From an uncultured Blautia sp. (GTDB lineage: Bacteria; Bacillota; Clostridia; Lachnospirales; Lachnospiraceae), in NCBI GenBank assembly GCA_934364795.1, contig CAKRMK010000018.1:1-64000 (forward strand): a DNA stretch of 64,000 bases, read 5' to 3'. The translations under genes and the position numbers were made by a program. The notes below the pieces were generated by a model that searched no databases, was not told the DNA's origin, and saw only the letters and a program-made list of their open reading frames with translations. This document shows positions 44,416 through 53,014 of this stretch, one piece after another (position 1 is the stretch's first letter; every line of letters begins with the position of its first letter).

Positions 44416-46728
44416 TCAGTCTGGAAAAGTCTTAAAGTCTTTTTTGTCCAAATACTTTTCCATCCATATCTGGTTATCCTGCTGATAAATAGTCACCGCT
44501 CCACTTTCCATGGTAAATCCAAGCTGACAGCCCGCCTGCTTTAGCCGCTTTACCACTTCTTTAGAAGGATGTCCGTATGTATTTGTTTTTGAGCAGGAAA
44601 TAATTCCATATTCCGGACGTATTGCATCTACAAACTGCTGACTTGTCGAATAATGGGAGCCGTGATGACCCACCTTAAGGAAATCAATATCTTCAAGTAA
44701 CCCCTTTGTCAAAAGATTTTTTTCCATTTCTTCTCCAATATCTCCTGTAAGAAGTCCGGTAAAATTCTCATATTCGACCTGCATCACCATTCCTTCTTCA
44801 TTTACATCCGTTCCAACTGCATTTTCCAGAGGTGCCAGTACTTTTATATAGAGTTTTCCTGCTTTCACATGTGCACTGTTTTTTACTTCATACACCGGAA
44901 TTTTCGCCTCTTCTGATAATTTTTTCAGTTTTTCCCATGCCTCTGGCGGATTTTTCCATTTTGGAAGATAAAGCGCATTTATTTTAACCGGATTCAGATT
45001 TTGAACTGTAAGATTTAACATTTCTTCTATTCCACTAATATGATCTGCATCTGTATGAGAAATAAAAATTCCGTCAATTCTGGATATTCCCTGATTTTTT
45101 AAATAAGGCAAAATCTGATATTGCCCTGTTTTAGATTTGTTCGTACTTCCACCATCTACTAGAAAACAGTTTTCTTCCGGTGTTCTTATCACAATCGCAT
45201 CTCCCTGCCCAATATCCAGACAGGTAATAGAAAAAAGAGGCGTTTCCCTCCAGGAAATTACTAATATCCCGGCAGCAACCAGCAAAACTGCACTTTTATT
45301 TGGCGCTGACATTTTATTACCCCTTACTTTTTCTTCTTTTTTCTTTTTCAAGAGCAGTTTACTCCTATGGGTCAGTAAATATACTGCACTCCCCATTATC
45401 AGATAATAAACCACAATCTGCCATATTTGGGGACGTCCTGCAATCCAGGTACAAACGGGGAGATTTCCTGCCATCTGACACATTTTTTCGTAAAGACATG
45501 CCAGCATCCGCCCCGGAAAGATCGCTATACCGGCAATTTTTATACTTACACATCCCAGAAGCATTCCCAAAACGCCGCATCCAAGCAAAATCCCCACTGT
45601 TGGAAGTACAATCAGATTCAAAAATACTCCTATAACGGACACCTCACCAAAAAAGTACAAAGATACCGGAAGCATTGTCAGAGAAACAATACAGGACGCT
45701 TTCAATGCTGTTACCACTTTTCTTATCCCTATAGTCAATTTTTCTGAAACTTTCCCACAATCAGCCGCTTTTTTTCCTGATTTTTCCACAGCAGGCACCA
45801 CTATTCCCGCTCCCGCAACAGCACAAAAGGAAAGAAGGAAACTACTGCTGTACAAATAAGCCCCTGATTCTCCAAGAATCATCATTGCAGATACTGCCAA
45901 TGCAGTAGGCAGATCATAAATCCGTCCGGTTATCCGGGCACCGGCTAAAATCAAAAACATACTCACTGCCCGCATTGTAGACACACTCCCCCCAGTCATA
46001 ATCCCATATTGCAGCATTATTACCAGAGAAATAAGCCCGGATGGCCAGATTCCCATTCCGGTTCTCATCAGCAGATTATACAGTCCAGCTCCGATAACAC
46101 TGATGTGAAGACCGGAAATTGCAAGAATATGCACAATTCCAGACATCTGATACTGTAATTTTGTTATATCCTCCAGATTGCTTTTGTCCCCAAGTACAAT
46201 TGCCTGAAAAATACCAGCCTCCTTCCCACCGATTTTTTCCAGAATCCCTTTCAGGTATTCTTTTAAATCCACCAATGCCTGCCGATAATGAGAATAATTT
46301 TCTGATTTTTTTAGAATTTCAGTTTTTTTTAGAAAATAATAAATATGACTGCAGGCATAATACTGCTGACTGTCAAATTCTCCTGGATTTCTCACTTCCT
46401 CTACTCTTTGCAGATTTCCAGACACCAAAATAACAGTTCCAACCGGAACATCTTCATTTTTCTTAAGAAACACTTTTACATTTTCAATGGATATCTTTTG
46501 TGAATGATAAATCAGATATGTATTACTTAGATAAACAGATTGTGAAAATTCATTGTTTGTGGTCTGTGTCACTTCTCCACAGATAACATTCTGCGGATGT
46601 TCTTCTATCCAGGCATCCACATTTTCAGGAACAGGATTTCCCCGGATAAGGGGAAGTCCTGCCCTGTCAGCTATACACATGGAAATCATGAATATCAGAC
46701 ACAAGACACACAGAGGTCTACGTGTCAT
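44416..46728 (-). CDS. comEC: ComEC/Rec2 DNA-uptake channel protein
   Basis: 770 residues. N-terminal soluble/OB region, then a competence membrane domain with about ten helices (about 165-480; AISGLHISVIGAG motif) and a C-terminal metallo-beta-lactamase-like domain with ISHTDADHISG and KVGHHGSHYSTS metal-binding motifs (about 550-700). ComEC carries single-stranded DNA across the membrane. AGGAG 8 nt before ATG. Presence with comEA and comF suggests the organism retains a DNA-uptake apparatus, although no pseudopilus genes are in this window. Confidence 0.96.
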   Translation of the reverse strand: MTRRPLCVLCLIFMISMCIADRAGLPLIRGNPVPENVDAWIEEHPQNVICGEVTQTTNNEFSQSVYLSNTYLIYHSQKISIENVKVFLKKNEDVPVGTVILVSGNLQRVEEVRNPGEFDSQQYYACSHIYYFLKKTEILKKSENYSHYRQALVDLKEYLKGILEKIGGKEAGIFQAIVLGDKSNLEDITKLQYQMSGIVHILAISGLHISVIGAGLYNLLMRTGMGIWPSGLISLVIMLQYGIMTGGSVSTMRAVSMFLILAGARITGRIYDLPTALAVSAMMILGESGAYLYSSSFLLSFCAVAGAGIVVPAVEKSGKKAADCGKVSEKLTIGIRKVVTALKASCIVSLTMLPVSLYFFGEVSVIGVFLNLIVLPTVGILLGCGVLGMLLGCVSIKIAGIAIFPGRMLACLYEKMCQMAGNLPVCTWIAGRPQIWQIVVYYLIMGSAVYLLTHRSKLLLKKKKEEKVRGNKMSAPNKSAVLLVAAGILVISWRETPLFSITCLDIGQGDAIVIRTPEENCFLVDGGSTNKSKTGQYQILPYLKNQGISRIDGIFISHTDADHISGIEEMLNLTVQNLNPVKINALYLPKWKNPPEAWEKLKKLSEEAKIPVYEVKNSAHVKAGKLYIKVLAPLENAVGTDVNEEGMVMQVEYENFTGLLTGDIGEEMEKNLLTKGLLEDIDFLKVGHHGSHYSTSQQFVDAIRPEYGIISCSKTNTYGHPSKEVVKRLKQAGCQLGFTMESGAVTIYQQDNQIWMEKYLDKKDFKTFPD

Positions 46729-46765
46729 CTCTCACGCTCCTTTTCTTACTGTTTCCAGTCAGAAT

Positions 46766-47704
46766 CTAATCCTCTTTCAGGATCAGATTCGTATTTTTTC
46801 CAAAAAGATTGTACAGTGATGTACCGTCACTTAATGTTGCTTCCTCATTTCCCTCTACGAAAATCTGGACTTTCTTTGCAGAAGTAGTGTCCATCAGAGA
46901 ATTTACAACAGAATAAATCATTGTATTTACAGGAATATCCAGTGCTGAATCTACAAACGCAGCACTGAAATCCACATAGCATACATTGTCAGAAACCTCC
47001 ACACTTAGAATTTCTGTATCCTGTGAAATAGTCGGATAATGTCCCTTCACCATCGGACCCTTGGCAAGCTGCTCCAGAATCACACGCTCTCGGGGAAGGC
47101 TTCTTTTGTAGTACACATTTCTCTGTTCTGCCACCAGATGCTCTCCCGTTTTATCTGTAAAATAAAGGGTAAAGGTATCATACCTGTATGCATCTTTGTC
47201 AGAGCCCCACATTTCAACAAAAGTACTGCCATCGATTACACCAATTGCCTGTCCTTTGGAATCTGTAAGCTCTTTACTTCCTATAAAAATTTTTATTCCC
47301 GTAACCCCGGGGATCTGCAAAAAAGTCCTTGCAACACCGGCACGCACCAGAATTTCCCTGGTTCTTGAAATATCTCCATAATCACTGTTAAATTCCAGTT
47401 CCAGCAAAGATTCATTCAAACGGTATGTTACAAGCTGGACTCCTGCCGGAAGAAGGGGTTGATTCACACCGCTGCCTTCCTGTTTGTTCAGGATTCCCAT
47501 AAAATCCTGAAGCATAAATTCTGCGCTCTCCTGTTCAGGTTGATAACGCTCCTTTACTACCTTCGTTTCATCACTACTTATATAATACAAATAATACTGG
47601 TTGCTAACACTGTCACTATTGCCTTCCTGCGTTTCTATCGTACATCCAGTCAGAAGGCTACAGATCAGAATTACAGCCAGAACCGCACTTAAACCTTTCC
47701 TCAT
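46766..47704 (-). CDS. GerM-domain lipoprotein
   Basis: 312 residues from ATG 47704 (TAGGAGG upstream). Lipoprotein signal with lipobox LLTGC (Cys21), then two GerM (GerMN) domains (about 50-165 and 190-300) recognisable by LLPAGVQLVTYRLNESLLELEFNSDY-type and NVCYVDFSAAFVDS-type strands. GerM proteins function in sporulation and germination, probably as peptidoglycan-associated ligands. It lies 10 nt after the sensor kinase gene; the same neighbourhood (two-component system plus GerM lipoprotein) is seen in actinobacterial LpqB/MtrAB, a parallel, not proof of shared function. Confidence 0.9.
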   Translation of the reverse strand: MRKGLSAVLAVILICSLLTGCTIETQEGNSDSVSNQYYLYYISSDETKVVKERYQPEQESAEFMLQDFMGILNKQEGSGVNQPLLPAGVQLVTYRLNESLLELEFNSDYGDISRTREILVRAGVARTFLQIPGVTGIKIFIGSKELTDSKGQAIGVIDGSTFVEMWGSDKDAYRYDTFTLYFTDKTGEHLVAEQRNVYYKRSLPRERVILEQLAKGPMVKGHYPTISQDTEILSVEVSDNVCYVDFSAAFVDSALDIPVNTMIYSVVNSLMDTTSAKKVQIFVEGNEEATLSDGTSLYNLFGKNTNLILKED

Positions 47705-47714
47705 CCGGTACCTC

Positions 47715-49142
47715 CTACGGAATATAAGATAACGGGATCCGCACAGTAAATGTTGTGCCCTCGCCTTCTTTGCTTGCCACCTGAATATTTCCATGGTGCA
47801 TTGTCACCGCACTTCTGGTGATTGCAAGACCAAGACCTGTTCCACCAATTTCTTTTGAATGGGATTTATCAACTCTGTAGAAACGTTCAAAGATTCTGCC
47901 AATAGAATCTTCCGGAATACCCATTCCTGAATCTGCAACCTTAATATAAAAATATTTATGATCTGCATCCAGTGTAACGCGTACCCAGCCATCATCTACA
48001 TTATATTTAATACCGTTTTCTACCAGATTGCTCACTGCCAGTGTAAACTTTACTTCATCCACATCAGCCTCAACCGGACGGAAGCTATCCAGAATCAGGT
48101 CAATATTTCTTTTATCTGCAATAGGACGCAGACGTTTCAGGATATCCTCCAGAAGCTGATTGATATTCAAATGCTCCACATTCAGATCAGCTGCTTTTTT
48201 GTCCATTTTCACCAGGGAAAGCAGGTCTGTAATAATTTTATTTTCACGGTCAATTTCAGCCGTAATATCTCCCATAAATTCCTGGTAAAGTTCCTCTGGA
48301 ATTCCCTCCTGTCCAACCAGCGAGTCTGCCAGAACTTTCATAGAGGTAAGAGGTGTCTTCAGCTCATGTGACACATTAGAAACAAACTCATTTCTGGACT
48401 CATCCAGAATCTTCATTCTGGAAAGCATTTTGTTGAAAGCATCCGTAATCAGGGCTGTCTCTGTATAGTCGGGTACAGAAATCTCACCATTCTGGTAACC
48501 ATCTGTCAAATCTTCTATAGATTTCGTTACGCGGGCAAAAGGCTTCACCAGAACGGTAGAAAGAACATACCCCAGCAATCCGGCAAGTATGATGATAATA
48601 CCTGCAATCAGCAGACTCTTCTGTTCCAGCTCCTGTATATTTTCTGCAATTTCATCAGAGGAAAAGCTGATCAGCAAAGCTCCCTGAAGCTGCTTCACCT
48701 CCGGGCTTTTCACCGGAAGGGCCATCTCTATTTTCTGTGTTTTGCTATTATAACGACTGGCTTCGTCTCCCTTAAAGCACTTAATTATCATCGAGGAGAT
48801 CAATGTCTTTCCCTCGTCTACGCCATATGTATCCTTGATGATCCTGTAGTCCCTGTCAACCAGAAGAATCCTTCCACCATAAACATTAGACAACAACTCC
48901 AGCTTGCTGTTCACATTCTGCGAGCTGGAGTCATTCATATAGTTTTCTTTAATTAACAGGTTACACAAAATGTCGCATTGTTTTTCCACGGTTTTCTCAT
49001 AAACTGCTACAGCTTTCGTCTCATATGCTGCGATCATGACCCGTGTAACAATGACACTTGGTACAATTCCCAGAATAACCAGAATGATCAGAATACGGAA
49101 ACGCAGACTTTTCAGGAAGCTTGGTTTCTTTTTTTCTGACAT
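47715..49142 (-). CDS. sensor histidine kinase (WalK-like architecture)
   Basis: 475 residues. Membrane helices at about 17-40 and 177-200 flank an extracytoplasmic sensor domain; a HAMP domain (about 200-250), HisKA with phosphorylated His259 (NVSHELKTPLTSMK) and a HATPase domain (NLVENGIKYN, DSGMGIPEDS, GGTGLGLAI) follow. There is no PAS domain between HAMP and HisKA, unlike Bacillus WalK. Phosphorylates the response regulator encoded 3 nt upstream. Signal unknown; the linked GerM lipoprotein could be a partner. Confidence 0.94.
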   Translation of the reverse strand: MSEKKKPSFLKSLRFRILIILVILGIVPSVIVTRVMIAAYETKAVAVYEKTVEKQCDILCNLLIKENYMNDSSSQNVNSKLELLSNVYGGRILLVDRDYRIIKDTYGVDEGKTLISSMIIKCFKGDEASRYNSKTQKIEMALPVKSPEVKQLQGALLISFSSDEIAENIQELEQKSLLIAGIIIILAGLLGYVLSTVLVKPFARVTKSIEDLTDGYQNGEISVPDYTETALITDAFNKMLSRMKILDESRNEFVSNVSHELKTPLTSMKVLADSLVGQEGIPEELYQEFMGDITAEIDRENKIITDLLSLVKMDKKAADLNVEHLNINQLLEDILKRLRPIADKRNIDLILDSFRPVEADVDEVKFTLAVSNLVENGIKYNVDDGWVRVTLDADHKYFYIKVADSGMGIPEDSIGRIFERFYRVDKSHSKEIGGTGLGLAITRSAVTMHHGNIQVASKEGEGTTFTVRIPLSYIP

Positions 49143-49145
49143 GGC

Positions 49146-49835
49146 TTATGCCTGAAAATAATATCCCACACCCCATTTGGTGTGTACATATTTGGGCTCA
49201 CTGGGATTCGCCTCAATTTTCTCACGTAAACGACGGATATGTACATCCACAGTACGGACATCTCCTGGATATTCATATCCCCATACAATATTAAGAAGAT
49301 TCTCTCTGCTGTACACCTTATTTGGATTAAATACCAGAAGTTCCAGCACATCGAATTCTTTGGCAGTCAGATTGATTTCCTTGCCTGCAATGAATACTCT
49401 GCGGCTCTCACAATCCATACGCAGATCTCCGGCCTGAATCGTCTTAGCCTTCTCTTTTTCTTCCTGATTGCTTCCTGCACGGCGCATGATTGCCTTGATC
49501 CTTGCTTTTACCTCAAGAATATTAAAAGGCTTGGTGATATAATCATCAGCGCCATACTCAAGCCCCAGAATCTTATCCATATCCTCACCTTTTGCAGTAA
49601 GCATTACAATCGGAACATTTGAAAATTCCCTAATCTGCTGGCAAACCTCAAAACCGTCCATCTTGGGAAGCATCAGGTCAAGAAGAATAATATCATATTT
49701 CTTTTCTTTGGCCATTTCCAGTGCTTCCTCGCCATCGTAAGCACAGTCCACTTCCATTCCATCCTGCTCCAGGCTGAAACGGATTCCCTTTACGATCAGT
49801 TTCTCATCATCAACTACCAAAACTTTCTTACTCAT
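49146..49835 (-). CDS. OmpR/PhoB-family response regulator (WalR-like)
   Basis: 229 residues. Receiver domain with phosphorylated Asp53 (LLDLMLPKMDG), Lys of TKPF near 103, and a C-terminal winged helix (about 130-229) ending in RRLREKIE and VHTKWGVGYYF, close to WalR/PhoP-type regulators. AAGGGAG ribosome binding site. Immediately precedes its kinase gene. Its regulon cannot be read from this window. Confidence 0.95.
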   Translation of the reverse strand: MSKKVLVVDDEKLIVKGIRFSLEQDGMEVDCAYDGEEALEMAKEKKYDIILLDLMLPKMDGFEVCQQIREFSNVPIVMLTAKGEDMDKILGLEYGADDYITKPFNILEVKARIKAIMRRAGSNQEEKEKAKTIQAGDLRMDCESRRVFIAGKEINLTAKEFDVLELLVFNPNKVYSRENLLNIVWGYEYPGDVRTVDVHIRRLREKIEANPSEPKYVHTKWGVGYYFQA

Positions 49836-49847
49836 TCAGAATCTCCC

Positions 49848-50723
49848 TTATCCTGCTGATATCTTGTCTTTTATTTTGGAAAAGGTACCTTCTTTGATAC
49901 CTTCTACATTCATAATTTCCTCTATGGAAGAAAACCTTCCATGAGCTTCTCTGTATGCAATGATTGCTTCTGCCTTAGACTGCCCGATTCCACTTAAAGT
50001 AGACAGCTGTGACGCATCCGCGGTATTCAGATCTATTCTGTCATCTGTCTGAAAATGTCCCTCACCTTCAGATCCTTGTCCGGTTCCGCTGCTGTTCACT
50101 TCCCCCCGGGAGTTCTCTGCCAAACTATCCTCATAAGTATTCTGTGGCTGTAATGCTTCTGGTGCTTTCGCAATCATCAATTCAATATTTTCTGTAACCT
50201 CATCTTCTGTAGGCACATAAATCTGCTGTCCATCCACAAGGTTTCTGGCTCTGTTCAGATAATTCTTTGCTGCCTCCGGCAAATACCCTCCAGCTGCATC
50301 TACTGCCTGAAAAATCCGGCTTCCAGTCTCCAGTTTGTAAACTCCGGGGTTTACTACTGCACCACATACATCTACATACATTGTCTGTGGTTCTTCGGTT
50401 TCCCTGGAGTCTTCAGCTACCTCACCTAAATCTGCTGTTCCCTCCGAACCATTTTCTGAATTACAGCTATCTCCGGAAATGCTCCCAGCGAGGGCATTAT
50501 CCCCAGTTTCGCAAGCATCCGCCTTTTGGACATTGGTCCCATTCTTCGAAGCTTCAGCACCTTCTGAGTTCTCTGGGCTATCAGCCGATTCTACTTCAGA
50601 TGCAGTTTCCAAATCATATGTTTCTTCCAGAAATACTGCTTCTTTTTTCGCGCAGCCTGTCACTGCGGTAGCAATCCATATCCAGAATAAAATCATTCGA
50701 ATTTTATACTTTAATATGCTCAT
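49848..50723 (-). CDS. comEA: ComEA-type DNA-binding lipoprotein (SLBB plus helix-hairpin-helix)
   Basis: 291 residues from ATG 50723. Short basic start, hydrophobic segment and lipobox-like AVTGC (Cys24), a long acidic linker (about 30-110), an SLBB domain (VYVDVCGAVVNPGVYKL-type, split at 115-170) and a C-terminal double helix-hairpin-helix (DLNTADASQLSTLSGIG, about 230-291). ComEA binds incoming DNA outside the membrane and hands it to ComEC. Most ComEA use a plain membrane anchor; a lipid anchor is unusual. Stop of a 28-codon upstream frame overlaps the start (TAATG). Confidence 0.92.
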   Translation of the reverse strand: MSILKYKIRMILFWIWIATAVTGCAKKEAVFLEETYDLETASEVESADSPENSEGAEASKNGTNVQKADACETGDNALAGSISGDSCNSENGSEGTADLGEVAEDSRETEEPQTMYVDVCGAVVNPGVYKLETGSRIFQAVDAAGGYLPEAAKNYLNRARNLVDGQQIYVPTEDEVTENIELMIAKAPEALQPQNTYEDSLAENSRGEVNSSGTGQGSEGEGHFQTDDRIDLNTADASQLSTLSGIGQSKAEAIIAYREAHGRFSSIEEIMNVEGIKEGTFSKIKDKISAG

Positions 50724-50809
50724 TATGCCGGTTCCCCCTTCCATTTTATGAACTGATAATATCTGCATTTACAAATATGTCCATCAAAGGCAGGTTCCCC
50801 GTCACTCAT
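50723..50809 (-). CDS. possible 28-codon upstream ORF coupled to comEA
   Basis: A short frame starts at ATG 50809 with GGGG 6 nt upstream and reads MSDGEPAFDGHICK.. to a TAA that overlaps the comEA start codon (TAATG). The predicted transcription start (about 50817) falls at or inside its ribosome binding site, so it could be leaderless or untranslated. It contains a CKC pair. Too short to judge by coding statistics. Confidence 0.3.
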   Translation of the reverse strand: MSDGEPAFDGHICKCRYYQFIKWKGEPA

Positions 50810-50823
50810 ACTTTACCCCATCT

Positions 50824-50852
50824 ATTTTAACGAAACTTTACATTTTTTACAA
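50824..50852 (-). promoter_or_regulatory. promoter of the comEA operon
   Basis: Minus strand TTGTAA (50852-50847), 17 bp spacer, TAAAAT (50829-50824). It would drive comEA, the two-component system, the GerM lipoprotein, comEC and holA. Confidence 0.65.
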
Positions 50853-50879
50853 TACCATTTCTAAATTTTATCAGTCTTT

Positions 50880-50901
50880 TATTTTTTTGGGTCATGCTCT
50901 A
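50880..50901 (+). repeat. end of the palindromic interspersed repeat at the YdcZ stop codon
   Basis: TTTTTTTGGGTCATGCTCTA resembles the right terminus of the long copies. Its CTCTA supplies the TAG stop codon of the minus-strand transporter gene. Confidence 0.55.
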
Positions 50902-51333
50902 ACTCTCCCACTTAAATATGACAATTCCCAGTATGGCAATCGCCATTCCCAACACTTTTCTCCACTCAAAAGAAACCTTTTCCACACCAAAAAGACCAAA
51001 TAATTCAATTATATAAGCTACAAGCAATTGAGATATTACAATCAGCATAGCAGCTCTGGCAGGTCCCAGGCTTCCCATACTCTGAATAACCGTGATCGTA
51101 ATAAATGCCCCAATCACACCGCCCAGCAGCGTATACCTGTTCTCCACCTGCCATAATGCTCCAATACTGTCCCGCCCTGTAACAAACCAGGCCAGAATAC
51201 AGACCAGAAAGGCCGAAAACTGTACCCATCCAGTAGACACCCACAAACTGGTCTGCTTGGTCACCTCTGTATTAAAAACACCCTGAATACTCATCAACGC
51301 ACCTGATATTAAGGCTACAAGAATCCCCCACAT
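50899..51333 (-). CDS. YdcZ/DUF606-family (DMT superfamily) membrane transporter
   Basis: 144 residues from ATG 51333 (AGGAGG 5 nt upstream). Five hydrophobic helices with the family start WGILVALISGALMSIQG, a central GRDSIGALW and the AAMLIVISQLLVAYIIELFG helix (split). Half-size drug/metabolite transporters of this family act as dimers; substrate unknown. Monocistronic by context. The stop codon is formed by an end of the palindromic repeat family, so the C-terminus could have been changed by that insertion. Confidence 0.88.
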   Translation of the reverse strand: MWGILVALISGALMSIQGVFNTEVTKQTSLWVSTGWVQFSAFLVCILAWFVTGRDSIGALWQVENRYTLLGGVIGAFITITVIQSMGSLGPARAAMLIVISQLLVAYIIELFGLFGVEKVSFEWRKVLGMAIAILGIVIFKWES

Positions 51334-51432
51334 AATTTCCTCCTGAATCAATCTGTAAACTGATTATTTCTGCGGACAAACAATTCATTCAAACATATTC
51401 TCACATATAAAAATATTTTGAATAAGGTGGCG

Positions 51433-51457
51433 AAAAGAGGTGCACTATCAGCACCTC
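51433..51457 (-). terminator. terminator downstream of the DUF3169 gene
   Basis: A perfect 7-bp stem GAGGTGC/GCACCTC with a 7-nt loop is followed by TTTT on the minus strand, 38 bp after the DUF3169 stop codon. Confidence 0.7.
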
Positions 51458-51495
51458 CATCCTTTATCAGCATATACAGATTCGGAGAAAAATAT

Positions 51496-52317
51496 TCATT
51501 TATTCAAATTTTCTCCTTTCTTTACGACGCAGTAATGACAGTAATTTACTGATGTAAGAAGCCACAGGATAGCAGGTATTACAATAGCAAGTATTCCGGT
51601 GTTCCACATCATATGAAGAATCATAGCTGCCAAGGTAAAGACAGGAAGGCATTTTCCTAAAAGTGCATAGGTTTTGTAGCTTGCCTGATAAACGCATTCC
51701 TTCTCTGCTTCATCACAGCTTGCCAGCCACTGCTCCTGAAACTTCATAGATGTGGGATCACCCTTCTTGTCTGGATAAACCTTCTGAATGAGCTTCACAT
51801 AACGAATCTGCCAAATATTTAAGTAAGCAACCATAACAATAAAAATTATAAGTTCTACAAGATATATCCAGGTTTCGGCCGCCGTCTGACTCTTTATGTA
51901 ATCCAGGGAATAGCCGGGAGCAATAATTAATATCATCAGAATGGTTCCAGCTGTACTAGCAGTCACTCCCCAGCTTCCATCTACTTCCATATGATATTGC
52001 AGATCATCGATCATATCATCTGTTGCGACTTCAATCAATCTCCCTACCTTTCGCATGTCAGCTATATAGAATTCGCAAAATGCAATGCTTATAACTCCGC
52101 ATACCAGTTCCAGTACAAGTGCATTGGATCGAACAAAATTAAAAAAATTATTTATATTGACAGCAATAGCTGCATTAACCCCTGCATCCTCACCGACAGC
52201 AGAAGTAGCTCCAAAAATCCCACCTACAATCCCACTTGCCAGCACTATCAGTATAAACTTTATATACGTGTTCATTTTCTTCTTGTCAGATGTTCTCTTA
52301 CTTATCTTATCATTCAT
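51496..52317 (-). CDS. DUF3169-type membrane protein
   Basis: 273 residues from ATG 52317 (GGAGG 9 nt upstream, inside the preceding gene). Six predicted helices: about 20-45, 60-80, 118-138, 150-170, 215-235 and 240-262, with basic loops. The pattern and the adjacent small XRE regulator match DUF3169 operons of Firmicutes; function unknown. It overlaps the regulator gene by 8 nt (ATGAATGA), so translation is coupled. Regulation by the upstream operator array is likely. Confidence 0.8.
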   Translation of the reverse strand: MNDKISKRTSDKKKMNTYIKFILIVLASGIVGGIFGATSAVGEDAGVNAAIAVNINNFFNFVRSNALVLELVCGVISIAFCEFYIADMRKVGRLIEVATDDMIDDLQYHMEVDGSWGVTASTAGTILMILIIAPGYSLDYIKSQTAAETWIYLVELIIFIVMVAYLNIWQIRYVKLIQKVYPDKKGDPTSMKFQEQWLASCDEAEKECVYQASYKTYALLGKCLPVFTLAAMILHMMWNTGILAIVIPAILWLLTSVNYCHYCVVKKGENLNK

Positions 52318-52525
52318 CTTCTCCATCCTCCGTATAAGTAAAAATATCTTCCACTGTAACCTGACAAATTTTTGCCAGTTTCAGTGCTAATGTTACAGAT
52401 GGGGAATAATCCCCTCTTTCGATCAGGCTAATCGTCTGTCTGGACACACCTGCCATTTTTCCCATATCTGCCTGGTTGATTCCCAGTCTGGCACGATGTT
52501 CTTTCAACCGATTCTCCAGTGCCAT
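52310..52525 (-). CDS. small XRE-family transcriptional regulator
   Basis: 71 residues, essentially one helix-turn-helix (about 8-60): RLGINQADMGKMAGVSRQTI is the two-helix motif, followed by SLIERGDYSPSVTLALKLAKI. AAAGGGG ribosome binding site. First gene of a two-gene operon with a DUF3169 membrane protein. Its promoter is covered by repeated TGACAA/TTGTCA inverted repeats, which points to autorepression. Confidence 0.93.
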   Translation of the reverse strand: MALENRLKEHRARLGINQADMGKMAGVSRQTISLIERGDYSPSVTLALKLAKICQVTVEDIFTYTEDGEDE

Positions 52526-52604
52526 TACTGTGTCCCCTTTCGTAAATTTTCTTTCGTAATAACTTCCAAAATGACCTGTCTCACCGTCTGTATGACTTAT
52601 TTAT

Positions 52605-52674
52605 TTGTCATTATGACAACTATACTTGTCATTTTTTATTATGGTTATTGTAGCATTGACAACTATACTTGTCA
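52605..52674. promoter_or_regulatory. operator array of the XRE/DUF3169 operon
   Basis: Two identical 18-bp inverted repeats TGACAACTATACTTGTCA (52614-52631 and 52657-52674) and one 15-bp palindrome TTGTCATTATGACAA (52605-52619) that shares a half-site with the first. The second 18-mer covers the spacer and -35 of the promoter; the others lie just past the transcription start. Five TGACA/TGTCA half-sites in 70 bp are far more than expected by chance. Confidence 0.85.
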
Positions 52675-52675
52675 A
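52647..52675 (-). promoter_or_regulatory. promoter of the XRE/DUF3169 operon
   Basis: Minus strand perfect TTGACA (52675-52670), 17 bp spacer, TACAAT (52652-52647), overlapping the operator at 52657-52674. Confidence 0.85.
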
Positions 52676-52855
52676 TATCCGTTTTTTATTTATCGAAAAT
52701 TTATGGAAACAATTATTGCCGCAAACCATTTTCACGAAAGATTGCCAGTGTACGGCAACAAACAATTTTATTGCAAAAAAATCCCACATTTCCTTATAGA
52801 AAATGCAGGATTTTTCCCGTTAAGCAATATATCATTTTAAAAGCACCAAGTTTAC
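52676..52855. other. intergenic, AT-rich, nothing recognised
   Basis: Between the XRE promoter and the palindromic repeat. No coding frame with a ribosome binding site, no clear terminator or RNA gene was seen in either strand. Confidence 0.5.
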
Positions 52856-53014
52856 AGCATACCTCAAAGCATTTCTGCAAAATGTGCGTCACAATTTGAG
52901 AAAGATTTTGCCCAGATGAAGGCGTCATAGCAGACTACGTAGACCAAATTTGGGTGAAATCTCCCGCAAAGTGAGGCGTGCAGATTTCGGGAATGATTTT
53001 GGGGGTACGCTCTA
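52856..53014 (+). repeat. palindromic interspersed repeat, copy B (complete, 159 bp)
   Basis: Full-length copy. Its left end AGCATACCTCAAAGCATTTC and the reverse complement of its right end AGCGTACCCCCAAAATCATTC are recognisably the same, so the element has terminal inverted repeats; the arms stay complementary (roughly 70 percent by eye) towards a central short hairpin. About 80 percent similar to copy C. The final CTCTA forms the stop codon of the fucosidase gene. Confidence 0.88.
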
